Below are positions 1 through 10,600 of a stretch of DNA of 64,000 bases, in pieces (position 1 is the first letter of the stretch; each line of letters begins with the position of its first letter). The DNA is taken from contig QNGE01000132.1 in assembly GCA_008508345.1 (NCBI GenBank), positions 314,479-378,478 of the forward strand, read 5' to 3'. The position numbers were made by a program, and so were the translations under genes. This DNA comes from Paragonimus westermani. Taxonomy: Eukaryota; Platyhelminthes; Trematoda; Plagiorchiida; Troglotrematidae. The notes under the pieces are model-generated. The model was given only the letters and a program-made list of their open reading frames with translations. It was not told the origin of the DNA and searched no databases.

Positions 1-1570
1 CCTGGATGTAGTAGACACTGCAATGATGCCTGCATTGTTTCCACGTGGGCTTCCGGGTTCATTTTTTAAACGATAAGTTCTTTTGGTAGACACCACTCAC
101 GAGGTATCTTTCCGGTTTCCCAGTTTACCTGAAGGAGTCTTGTCAGTTTTGATATCAGCTTTCCTCCATCATCCTTGGAATGTGAAGGAGGGCAGAGATT
201 TGGTCCATAAGCCCTGTTGTGCTCCAACAACTTGATCCCCATAGCCACTTCTGATCCCGAGGTAGGGCCGGCTGGGACTCAGTAACTGACCATCTGGCTC
301 CTGTCGTCTACAGAATCTGGTTGGAGCCAGTTGAACTATTTCTTAAATTGTTCGGCACAGCTCTGAAATTGGGGAGAGTGGTTGGTGACAATGAACTAAC
401 TTTTCCACATGTGACTTCACACCGACTTGACGGCCAGCATTACTACGAACCAGGGAAGAAAGCCTTCTGCTATTCTCAGCTAAGAAGGCTGTTTTCATCT
501 TTTCAAACTGTTCAACCAAGTGATGCTCACGATCTTTGCGCAGTTTGTTACTCATCTTGCTTTTAAGATCTCGAAGGTCGTCATCATGTTCGGAACCATA
601 TGAAATCAGGTGACGTATGTTAGTGTGTTTTATCGGCGTGATGGGAATCCAGTTCTGTCGCAACAGCACAGCTCGATCGGACAGCACCCCTTCACAGCAG
701 GCTTTCATAAGTGCTGTGAATTGTTCGCAGTGTTCGTTTAGTCCTCTTACCTGGCTAGAACTGACCAACTCGTTCATCAGTGCTTCCTGGAAAGCATTCT
801 TTCCATTCCCATCATTCGAATGCCAATTTAGCACTTTTCATTTATGAGTGCACGACTTTTGTGCAAATTATAAAACGAAGTAGGCGCGCACAACAGCATG
901 GTCCAAGTCCAGTCTTTAACAGAGTGGTTTTACCTGTAATTGAGTGTTATGTGATCCAACTGTGTGGACGACTGGGAAGCACTGAGAAGTCTCAATGCAA
1001 CACAATGCCTCTCCCTGCGTTGGAATGTGGTGCTCGTAATACAGAGACCACGAGATGCGCATAGTTGAAACAGTCGTTCGGAACTGTCAGTGAGCGGTAT
1101 GCATATCTATCATTCTCTTCTTCTCTGGAGGAAGACGACCACACTGGGCATTCAAATCACCCGCTGGTATAGTGTTTAGTCTGCCTCAACAGGTCAACAA
1201 GGGCGTTATAGAAGACATCTTCGACAGCATCTGAACAGTTGTGCGGTCAAGCATACGCAGATACAGTGAAAACACAACGCTTCTCCCATTTGCTTCGACA
1301 GACTTTAACCGATGTAACAGCATATAAGCGATTGTTTACTTGGATCAGACAATGCTCTGCTTTGAAACTCAGTGCGATTCCCACTCCAGCTTGATCACCA
1401 GACTCAGTCTTGGCGTCACCAGAAACCCTGAGAGAGAAGCGCTTAGCTCGACAGTTATCTGGAGGTGGGCTGAAGTGAATAACTGTGCTAAGCTCTTAGA
1501 CTCGAGTGTCGCAAATACTGCACATACCGACTTCCATACTCGACAAAGCATCTGTCAGAGGGGTCTGTAG
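1..1570 (-). mobile_element. Decayed non-LTR retrotransposon (RTE/CR1-like LINE), AP-endonuclease plus start of RT
   Basis: Reading the minus strand from about 1570 downwards, broken frames give the order expected of a LINE polyprotein. First come AP-endonuclease blocks: a CDTRV-like block, GVGIALSFKAE at about 1400-1370, VFTVSAYA at about 1260, DVFYNALVDLLRQ and a damaged GDxNAQ block at about 1170, then STQLDHI at about 970. The linker follows (343-834, 163 codons open, with LRDLKSKMSNKLRKDREHHL). Last is the beginning of the RT: WETGKIPREW at about 100 and NNAGIIAVSTTSR at the left edge. Several stops and frameshifts separate these blocks, so it cannot be expressed. It is truncated by the window edge. 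The family call rests on remembered LINE block patterns; the superfamily (CR1 versus RTE) is not resolved. Confidence 0.8.
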
Positions 1571-4210
1571 ACAGACAAGCTTGTCAGAGAGTGGGGACAA
1601 TATAGACACCAATGCTTGACTGTTGTCTTGACCTTAGAAAATAATCTTAACCACAGAGTACAGAGAAGGCAAAAATTCGACGGGTGAAGTAGAACAAAAT
1701 CATAAGGGATTAATACTGTCACTGTCGGAAGGGCGATAACCTCGGCTACATTCCTCTCGTTTACGGCGAAGAAAGGTGATGACTTGGGGGAGGTTACACA
1801 GAATTTCTGACTCAAAAGTCTGAAGCACTTAGGAGTCAAGTGCTTGCCAATTCCGAGAGCTCAGTGAATGTTGCACTGATATCTGATGCTGAGCAGTGAG
1901 TGCATTCGAAGTTACATCACGCTTTTGGAATATACTCGGTGTTTTTCAACCGTACTGAATAATACACTGACGTCAACAACCAACCGTTGGACGATCCAAA
2001 TACCCTTTTTTCGAAGGTATCTTTCTAACTCATTTCTTATACAGACGATAGCAGTGCCGCAAGCCTTACTGTCACAGACATAACAGTGAAGACTAATCCA
2101 ATCTACGAGATCTTCCATGGATCCAAATAGCCAGTGAAAAACTAGATAACCCCTAGAGAAAAATGCCATATGTGGGGTAACTTGCTACAATACTTGATGA
2201 GCGTTTATCTGCGTAGAGACCACTCTCTCATCTCCAGACTGTGTCCACTATGTCGTAACTATGTGACGAGTAGCTGAATTTAAGCCAAGCGTTGAAGCGC
2301 ATAATCCTGACATCAAACTGAATCTTCTGGTAACCTGGTTGTCAGCATGTTTGCTCTGGATTGAAGATACGCCCACCTGTCTACCAACTAAGACTAGCCA
2401 GCCGTTTACAGCATTGCGCTTGTGATAAATTTGATAGGCAACAGTCGGATTCCTATTTTTGCCCATCGTCTTCTGATTTCCACACTTGCAACTGTTCTGC
2501 TGCTAGCCTCCTGAGGCCGAAAAATCTTACCGGTTGTGATCCGTCGTTGTGCACGGTCTATTGGGGGAAGTTTCAGCCTTGCTGAGTTGAACAGAGGAAG
2601 ACAGAATATTGCAGGTTTACTCAAATCAAACCGACCGTGTAAGTCATAAAGTGATAGGTGACAAATATGCACAGCCTAAAACCAAATGAACTCCTTGCAC
2701 GGAACATACATGTCAGTCATTGGCCCATTAGGATGGGATATTTCAAAACTCTATACTGAACTGCGTAAAAGGAAGCGAATTTGTCTTCTGCAAGTTTATG
2801 GGGAGGACGCCGTGGAAAACACAGTCAGCATTGTGTACTCTTGTAGTCTCGCAGATTCATGGGTGGCGTGCTGAGTAGTGTATTGGCCTCTCAGTTGGTG
2901 ATTGAAGGTTGAGGACCATTGGTCTTCAGTTTGGCGAAGAGACTCGCAAAGTTTGCAGCACACCATAGTCCCGTTTCACTGCTTCTGCACGGCTTAAATA
3001 CTCCGGATCTCTCCCTATTTCCTGCACTCCCTACAGGGATTTAGAAATACAAAAACATCATCCGCTCCCTGCAAACTCTAAATTTATTATGTATGCCATG
3101 GCCACCAGTTTTGCAGCAAAGGATAACGGAATGAATATTTCACGATTAGACTTTACAAAGAATGGGGTAGTTGCACGTTTACGAAGAATGGATGCAACAC
3201 AAGTCTATTACTAGAATCCTTTCCGGTTAATACGCAAGCCCCAGCTTTACCCGGTCAGATGACTTTCGGGTGTTTTGTGAACAGAGTGTGAGGCATCAGT
3301 AAATTGGTATGGCGAGAAATATATGCCAACAACCGCGAGGGGAAGGTGGAAGTTGTTTTACTGTATGAAAGAACTTATGGATTCAGTTTAATGCAATTTA
3401 ATTGTAGAGAGACTAGCAAACCTGTATGATGATTAATCTCCCATGTTTGAGTAAGAACGCTACTGTTAAGCACAAGCAATTGAAGATTTATCACATTCTG
3501 TGGAAAACTATTCACTTCAGGGATATCGGGGAACAAAAAATTCCAAATGGAAAAGCTTCCCGGTAAACCTGTAACAGTGAGTAGCCAGACGAAGATGAAC
3601 CTGAATAACCCAATGGGTCATGATCTTAATTCACATCACAGAGCGATACCATGACCCGATGAACCGAACACCGTTTGGAGGCAGAAGTCTCGCGTTAAAG
3701 TTTTACGTCTGTATGGAAGTGATATCCAATCTGTATTTCATAATAACATCATTCGACTAAAATTGCGATAAATGTCCATGCTACTCATTACTTCAATATT
3801 CTCCTGTGAATAAATATTCGTGATTGTAACAGTTCATACCGTCGCCGTACACCCTTCATTATTATGGGAGCTACTAAGACATTCGGACAACCTTTGTCAA
3901 TCCGCTGAATCATTCTGTGTTCAAAACTGTGGAGCCAGTACCACACCTTTAACACCGTGTTACTCAAAGAATCACCAGTATCTAGCAGAGTTGTAGCTTA
4001 ATCACAAGAAAGCGTAATGGGAAGATTTTAACATCTAGCCGCACTGAGGTTTCATGTAATTGGCGTATCCAAGCCAATTATCACCGTCTTAAATGCAGTC
4101 AGTACTTAAACGCGAGAAAATGCACTATGTTTCAGGTGGCTACTTTAAAACACCATACGGTAAACTATCGTTGTTCGCGTGCACTCAAGTATTTATGACA
4201 CATGATTTTC
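1571..4210. other. Intergenic or intronic stretch, no gene recognised
   Basis: Only short unconserved frames appear on both strands. The first ~270 bases may be the decayed 5' part of the LINE on the left, but no block is recognisable. The one possible feature is a weak tRNA-like segment near 2.86-2.95 kb, listed separately. Confidence 0.6.
2860..2950 (+). repeat. Weak tRNA-like (SINE-head-like) segment
   Basis: The text GGGTGGCGTGCTGAGTAG, then TTGGCCTCTCAGTTGG and GGTTGAGGACC, resembles the order of the A box, anticodon region and B box of a tRNA-derived SINE head. The B box is poor (GGTTGAGGACC instead of GGTTCGANNCC) and no acceptor stem is convincing. It could be chance. Confidence 0.22.
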
Positions 4211-4620
4211 TTAGTGAGTTTGTTCACAAGTGTGTTTTAACAAACCAGTAAGAAGATGGGCACCGACATAAGCTAAAATTTCATATTGCCCCTTCAGTAA
4301 AATACAGCAATGACCAGCTGAATATATATACATATATATATATATATATATGACAGCAGTGGGTCGGGAGATCAGGAGATATAAAGTTGGGTGGAGGACG
4401 CAGCGCAAAACTCTTAGGTACATGAGAATCCAAGGCTGCCACAAGTTCTTTTAAAACGTTGGTTTGAGACGACTAATCGCGACCAGCTCGACGAAAAGTA
4501 GGCAATGGCATATTTTAATCATGAATGCTGACGCAAGATGAATCGACTACATGTAGTCATGTTGCTTCTGGCGATAGATGATGTTGGAAACTCGTGTGAT
4601 CCCGGAACGAAGTAGATAGA
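4211..4620 (-). mobile_element. Penelope-like element fragment: end of GIY-YIG ORF and 3' flank
   Basis: On the minus strand, decayed text TSSIARSNMTTCSR at about 4590 and SRLVVSNQ at about 4470 matches the end of the GIY-YIG ORF in the larger element at 49.6-52.1 kb (SSIARHRLATGHR and SRLVVSSQ). It then continues into the same 3' flank, including TACTGAAGGGGCAATATG, also present at 49.5 kb. An AT microsatellite lies inside the flank (4322-4351). No RT portion is visible further upstream, so the copy is 5'-truncated. Confidence 0.7.
4322..4351. repeat. (AT)n microsatellite inside PLE 3' flank
   Basis: A short run of alternating A and T with one interruption (CATATA). A similar run sits next to the related flank at 49347-49372, suggesting the microsatellite was carried by the element family. 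Confidence 0.85.
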
Positions 4621-6194
4621 CTATCCAGTTACATTCGGAACCCATTTTGCAAAAGTTTATCAACCAAGAAGTCACAGTACCTGTTCTGCTGGTAAATACG
4701 GCGTAAACTTGCTTTGATAGGTTCATTTTTGTAAATATTTAATATGCTCTTATATTCATGTAAATATATATATACCTGTGCATTTACTAACATGTGTATT
4801 CCTTAACTCAACATAGCATACATTCAGAAGTTTACAGTTTGTTAACGAAATGAAAATCAGAGTAGTTATGTAGTTTGTTGACTTATCGAGCAGTCTTATA
4901 TTGCACAATACCCCATTAAGTAGTGTTTAACTGATGGACATGCTAAAAAGTCGGCTGTGCTATGTTTGAATTCCCAGTATGTGTGTGAACGTTTAACGAA
5001 ACCCATTTGAAGTCAAACTGACCATGAAGTTCATGAAAATACATATATTTTTCGTTGAATCTATGTTAAAGAATTTGTGTGACAAAATAGGGTCCTTCTG
5101 AAAACAACCTGATCGAAGTCGGATATAGCTATTGAAGTAAGCAAACCAGGAAATTACCTCAACAGTACTGAAACAGAGGTGGACAAAATTAGTCCCCATA
5201 CTGACCAGTACAATGTAACGGGTCAGTAACTTGCTGGGTGTAATACGATTTTAGATCTTCACCTGACAACGTTTGCGATTGCTGACTCTTTGTATTCAGC
5301 ACGGACAGACAGAAATATCTGGATGTGTCAGTAGATGACTGAGAAATAGGGCTGGAATGTCCACACAGTAAATGCATCCGTGCATGTGCAGTCCATTTAG
5401 GAAACCCCTAATCAAATGTCCATTCTAATTTGCGCTGGCCCAGTTGACCCGCCTGCGAACACACGTATTACAAAGGCAAATCGACGTAGGTTGGTGGGTG
5501 TGAGTTGTGTGGCTATCGCTGGGTGATTGGTCCCTCATCTGCCAGAGGTGTAGCTGGGCAGAACCTGTCCGATCGCAAATAAGTTATCATCAATCATTCA
5601 CGAATCAGCGTCGCTTCCTGTTTCAACTTTCCCATTATCAACGAATTTTTCGGCCACTCAGAAATTCGCAATCAGTAAGGGACTTCAGACTACATTTGTT
5701 CAACGGTTTGCCAGTAAACTAATAGTAAACCGTAGCATCAAACAGGTATTTTATAACATTGGTGTTAACGTCTTTATAATTTCCGTTCTGCTTTATCACT
5801 TGAGGTATTAGACCTTAGTATTATTAACATTGTGTTTCTAGCCAACAGTGTTCTTTTGTGCAAAATCAGTAGTCAGACCAAGGCGTTGAAATCAACTGGA
5901 CAGTAACATCGGACTTGATGAAGTCAATATTGCCCGCAGTAAGCAGGGTGATTTGAAAAATCTGAGTTAACAGTGTAGTTAAATGACTTAAAATGCTCTT
6001 AGGATTTCGCAGGCCTAATGCGCTTGGTGTGGTAGCACAATGACCAGAAAGTCTGCAAAAGGGGTCCAAATCACAGACAGCTATTTTTAGTGGCTGAATT
6101 CAGCACACACACACACAATCAAGGAGAACGTGATCTGCAAAAATATATCGTGCGCTCTACCGATGCTCCTTAAAAATTAAATACTCGGTTAAGT
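4621..6194. other. No gene recognised
   Basis: AT-leaning sequence with only short frames on either strand. The longest (5507-5722 +, 71 codons) has no recognisable motif and no splice context that would mark it as an exon. A short CA run lies near 6103-6116. Confidence 0.6.
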
Positions 6195-6325
6195 CACAAC
6201 GAATTAAAACCAAGAGAGTTATCGTTTACACAACGTTTCTACCCTCTCAGAAAGTCTTTATCAAGCCATTAAGAGAAGGTTGAAACGTTGCGAAACTGAT
6301 AATTTCTTGGTTTCAACTCGTTGTG
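6195..6325. repeat. 131-bp imperfect hairpin (MITE-like or ribozyme-like)
   Basis: The segment opening with CACAACGAATTAAAACCAAG reads back on the opposite strand as CACAACGAGTTGAAACCAAG. The two arms (about 6195-6249 and 6272-6325) pair along nearly their whole length with scattered mismatches. The loop is about 22 bases (AGAAAGTCTTTATCAAGCC region). The inner arm contains GGTTGAAACGTTG, similar to the conserved centre of the ~100-bp repeat family elsewhere in the window. No flanking target-site duplication is obvious. Confidence 0.7.
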
Positions 6326-6827
6326 GTCTGATCAAGGATTTACTTAATAAAGAGAACATAATGTTGGTGAATCTGGTGAATGCGCATGAAGTAACTCGGT
6401 TCTGTGCTTACCGCCCACCCAAGTAACACATCACCACCGCCTAAATAACAACTATCGAATAAGAGAACTGAGCTTACATATATCCGATGTTTGTAAGTCG
6501 CTTCTGTCCGCCATTCATTGCATCCGTTATCCGCAGTGTATCTGCACGCAAAAGCGAACAACGACACCATCGAGAAAAAACTCATGTTATGCGTTCAAAA
6601 TGGGCGGATATTCAACCAGTGCCTGTAAACAAAATTTCATCTCCGGAACACATGTAGTTCGGGTAATTTCTCTGCACTCAACTTGCTCAGATTACGCACG
6701 TATGCTACGAGGAGTAAACAGACTACTGTGTCCAAATCAATCTTCGTGTACTTAGTTCACATCTACTTTGAGGCTTAAATATCCCCCTTGAATACATCGT
6801 TTCAATCGGACAGTTTCTGTCTTTCAG
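6326..6827. other. No gene recognised
   Basis: The minus-strand frame at 6340-6585 (81 codons) has no recognisable domain. The end of the stretch (6811-6827) is a pyrimidine-rich tract ending CTTTCAG, a good splice-acceptor match for the candidate exon that follows. Confidence 0.55.
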
Positions 6828-6920
6828 TGCCCCAAGCGATTGCAAAGCATCTACAGTCCAGTGATCCTAGTAATAATTTTGTGAATCTGACCCCCACATC
6901 ATCCATATTATTAAGTGCAG
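6828..6920 (+). CDS. Candidate coding exon (weak)
   Basis: A strong acceptor-like sequence (TTTCTGTCTTTCAG) precedes an open segment reading PQAIAKHLQSSDPSN, then NFVNLTPTSSILLSAG, with a modest donor (CAG/GTGGTC). The frame stays open to the TGA near 6971. The Ser/Thr-rich composition resembles the ectodomain side of the membrane-protein exon at 9432-10452 on the same strand, so it could be an upstream exon. I recognise no domain, and the junction phases with the next candidate do not fit cleanly. Confidence 0.2.
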
Positions 6921-6985
6921 GTGGTCGGGTCCACCAGGATAAGAGGGCTGGTCTTACAAGCTACTGAAACACTTGTGTGTTGCAG

Positions 6986-7136
6986 CAAACCACTTCAGAC
7001 CCAACCACGAACTAATTCACAAAGAAAGGGTATTTCGCAAGCTTCACCTCAGCAGGTTGTAGCCCACACATTAACTGAGCCACCAGCATCATTTATTCTA
7101 CGACTGTCTACACCATCATTGAAAATTCCACCTTAA
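6986..7136 (+). CDS. Candidate coding exon, Pro/Ser/Thr/Gln-rich (weak)
   Basis: Begins after TGTGTGTTGCAG. It reads SKPLQTQPRTNSQRKG, then ISQASPQQVVAHTLTEPPAS and ends LKIPP before TAA. The composition is low-complexity and consistent with an extracellular linker or a disordered region, but there is no domain signature. It may equally be chance or a terminal exon. Confidence 0.18.
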
Positions 7137-9431
7137 AATATACCTCCGCCTACTTGTGAACCCAAATTCTTCAAATGAAACAGTGATTCGTAGGTCTGCT
7201 TCCACCGTTCGGCTATTAATTAAGGTTTGGTACTTTGCAAGAGGTCTGCACAACCAGATGACGTTGTGTCAGACAGTCTGAATGTATGATGGTTGTATAC
7301 AAAGTTCAGTGTCAGATGGCGTCTAACATAGTGACAGGTATTTAGAAAATGTCACAAGCACACCGTTCACCGAGACACCAATACCAGTTTGCTTGTCGAT
7401 CCTAGACGTGGAGGCATGTGACAAACCCGGACTGATCACTGGGTTTTCAACACGCTGCACTTGTTTGACCCTTCCGAGCATGAGTCTAATGCGTTGCTCA
7501 CATTTGTCTAGAAGTGCACTTTTTATGTCTGCGACGTGATATTTATGATCTACTTTCATTCCCCTATTACTTAATGGTATGATAAACCCTTAGGTTTTCC
7601 GTTTCTTGCTGATTCTGTGCCCATGCTGGTCACGTGTTGGCGACTAATTTAATGGCGCGTGGAATGAATTTTCACTACAATTTATATTTGATAAATACTC
7701 CAATCACCTACAAAAGACAGCTACCGCTGAATCGCAGTTAGGTGGGCATGCTGTGTACATAACTCTGCGACACACGTGGGTGACGACTGATACGTACTAG
7801 TCACAACAGCGAAAGAGTGGGCTAGCGATTCAGAATGACCTCCTACCAACGAACTAACGGGTAAAAGTCTCACGAATAGGAGTCATCTCGGAATGCTAGC
7901 GGTCACTTGGCAGTGATGTAGCATGGAAGAACAACTAACGGCCGGTGCAGAATATACAGAGGTTAATTCTTCGAACCCCTCGGAATGTGATAACTGGTGG
8001 ATTCGCCTCCATCCACATAACGACAATATCCACACGTTTAAGTTCTTCCACAAGACCGGGTTGATTACTAACTAGAATCTGTCAGCTTAAATAGACCGAT
8101 GTGGGCTCATTACCCAGCACTGACATTTACATGAGCGAAAGGTATGCGGTGTGACGTACCAGACACCGAGACTTCTCACCACTCTACAGAAGTGAATAAT
8201 TACCAGTGACTCCCGTAGACTACATGCCTACGTGGCTGGCTGATAGAGCAATGCAGCAGAACTCTGGTAATAGAAATTTGCCTTTCTTTCTAAAAAGCGA
8301 AGTTGTTCTGTAAGTTCTGGAGAAACTATCGGTGGAGCCAGTCAGTTAATTTTCACCTGTCAGTGATTTAAGGGAACAGAGTTGAAACTCACCTGTTGTT
8401 ATATGGTTGAACTCCACAGCACCTGGATTAACGTCAAGCAGATGACTTTTCTCAGATACCTGGAACCTGGTTCATAGTACGCGGGTACATGCTAGTAATC
8501 ATAACAGGGCGACATGATGAGCAGTTTACTGCCAGTTACCGAACGACCAGTTGTTATCGGTAAGGGGATAAGCACTGAATACTAAGTCGCTCGTTAAACA
8601 TCTAGAAGAGAACTTTAAAACCTTCACGTCAGATACTGTATACACGCAGTGTTACTGAATGAAATAACCACGAACTAAAACGGCTGTTACGCAATTGCAA
8701 GTGTCATTGGCTCCCTGGGCTCGTCATCCACTGGGTTAATTTCCATTCTGATCGGTGGCATAAAATGTAACATAACCGGCAGGAAGTTCCGGCAACATAT
8801 GTCACTTGTAAATCTATATACCGGCGCATGATATTTTCGTGTCTGTTGAAAGCACAGTAGTTTCAGGTCCTCCCTGAATTGCTTTCGTGCACAGAATGGC
8901 TGCTGGAAACTATTATCTAACATTGGACTAGAAAACTTGAGGGAGCGTTAATTTCTGCAACGCCTGATGACGGTGAACGGCGGTTTCAACTCCATTCCAT
9001 AGCTGGTGCGAGAAGTTAGTCCACCACGCCAAGTAACTGTTTCAAATAAAACGCCCTGATAGATCAACGGTACAAGACGTTTTAACCAACTGAGGAACTG
9101 GGAATACTCAGAAGTTCGTACAATATCAAGAGTATTGAAGGAATGGTATTAACGAAATGGTGTTTCAAGTAATTCGATTACAACATCCATGGATGTACGG
9201 ATAAGCGAAGTCTAACTCTAGATCCTGATAACTGCACCATAGCTGAATTAACTAACTTACTTCCAGAATTCGGAAACGTAAAAACAACGGAATCTAAACA
9301 AGATTACTTCAGACCTTTCATACACACCACAGAAAGAACAACAGCATTTAGTACGGAGTATTCCGGTTTCCACTCCAAACTGCCAAACAGCACCAACTAA
9401 TGTGATTTTCCTTCTGTTTCTCACTTATAAG
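7137..9431. other. No gene recognised; probable intron or upstream region
   Basis: No frame with recognisable protein. The last ~25 bases form a pyrimidine-rich tract (TTTTCCTTCTGTTTCTCACT) ending TATAAG, which serves as the likely splice acceptor of the next exon. An in-frame stop at 9403-9405 lies inside this tract, as expected for intron sequence. Confidence 0.5.
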
Positions 9432-10452
9432 GAGCTCTCCAACTCGAGGTTCAGAGGATAGGGAGCGTGCAGCAACAAACAATGTGACCATAACGAACGG
9501 GGAAGGAAAGCCACGATCAGATGCACAAGCAGACGCACATAGTGTAAATCAAGAGTCGCCGAGTTTTTCATGGACAGCAAGCCAGCTTACCGCATATGGC
9601 AATAAGACTCACGCACAAACCATGGTATCGTTCAGTCCTCGACCGCCACCAAGTCGTCCGTCGGCTGGCATATACGATCAAGTCAACATTTGGCTTATCA
9701 CGTGTCTGGCCGGTGCCGGCTGTATCATTCTTGTGTCCGTCACATTTTTGGCATATCGATTTCATCTGAAACGCAAGCACGCCTGTTCCTGTTTACAGTC
9801 GAGCTGCAGAAATGATCGGAAGCAGCCTTCAACACAATTTGTTCACACCTATATCAAAGAAGACTCTTTGGCAGCAGATAATCTTCAAACTTTCAAAGAA
9901 GCTGGGACAGATCTACATTACAATTCGGCTCCATGTGGACCAAGACCGATCAGCAGAGTACAGTCTCCTATCAACAGTCTACGAAGCCACTACACAAACG
10001 CGCGATGCAGACCAATTTCACCAGTTATGTTGGCTAGTAGTCCAATTGGTTTCGCAGGTCATTCGGTCGCCCTGGCCATTAACCCACTGCTTCCGAATTC
10101 TGACGTAGTATGCTGTCCACTGCATTCCACACTAGCAACCCCCTCAATTCTATGTCTGACTCAAGTTACGAACAACAAGGTTACGACAACCATCACTTCT
10201 ACAAACTTGGCCACATTTACCACGAATAACACTATCAGTAATATCATGTATGATGAAGAATTTCATTGCAGTGATGACAAAGACGTTATCCAAAATTCAC
10301 AACTCTGGGAACGAATTGACAGCTCACGGTGTAAGTCAAATTATACTGCTTTGGAGACTTTCAAATCTCCTTTTACTGGAGACAATACGGCACGTAATTC
10401 CACTATTGACTTGTCTCGTTTTAAACAGTGCTCTGTGGAAAATGCATGCTGA
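9432..10452 (+). CDS. Terminal exon of a single-pass membrane protein (possibly cadherin/protocadherin-like receptor)
   Basis: This is the longest open frame in the window: about 339 codons from the acceptor at 9430/9431 to TGA at 10450-10452. No ATG starts it. The frame is open back through a splice acceptor, so upstream exons must supply the N-terminus and signal peptide. Counting residues from 9484: 1-65 is a Ser/Thr/Pro-rich ectodomain with possible N-glycosylation at the NVT just before/at the start and at NKT (residue 40), plus SPRPPPSRPS at 51-60. Residues 68-90 (VNIWLITCLAGAGCIILVSV onwards) form one transmembrane helix. A stop-transfer sequence RFHLKRKH and a Cys cluster (C101, C103, C108), potentially palmitoylated, follow. 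The ~220-residue tail is Ser/Thr-rich with two RPIS(R/P)V repeats near 154 and 177 and an acidic YDEEFHCSDDKD. Flatworm protocadherin tails look similar in layout, but no cadherin repeat lies in this exon. Other adhesion receptors are equally possible. Confidence 0.7.
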
Positions 10453-10600
10453 TGCAGTGTTTATGCTACAATTTCCACGCCCTTCTCGACCGTTGTCTTT
10501 CAGTACTGTGACATTTATAGGTTATTGCAGTTTATCACGTAAAACTGAGAACTTTTCGAAAGAAAGCTGTTTTCTCCATGATTAAAAGGAATTTTTTGAT
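10453..10600 (+). terminator. Putative 3' UTR with variant poly(A) signal
   Basis: Downstream of the TGA there is no AATAAA, but ATTAAA occurs at 10581-10586, about 130 bases after the stop. This is the commonest variant of the metazoan polyadenylation signal. A T-rich tract (TTTTTTGATTTCCTG) follows. Confidence 0.4.

Noticed and set aside
2686..2874. 62-codon plus-strand frame
   Set aside because: No domain; its 3' end overlaps the tRNA-like repeat text.
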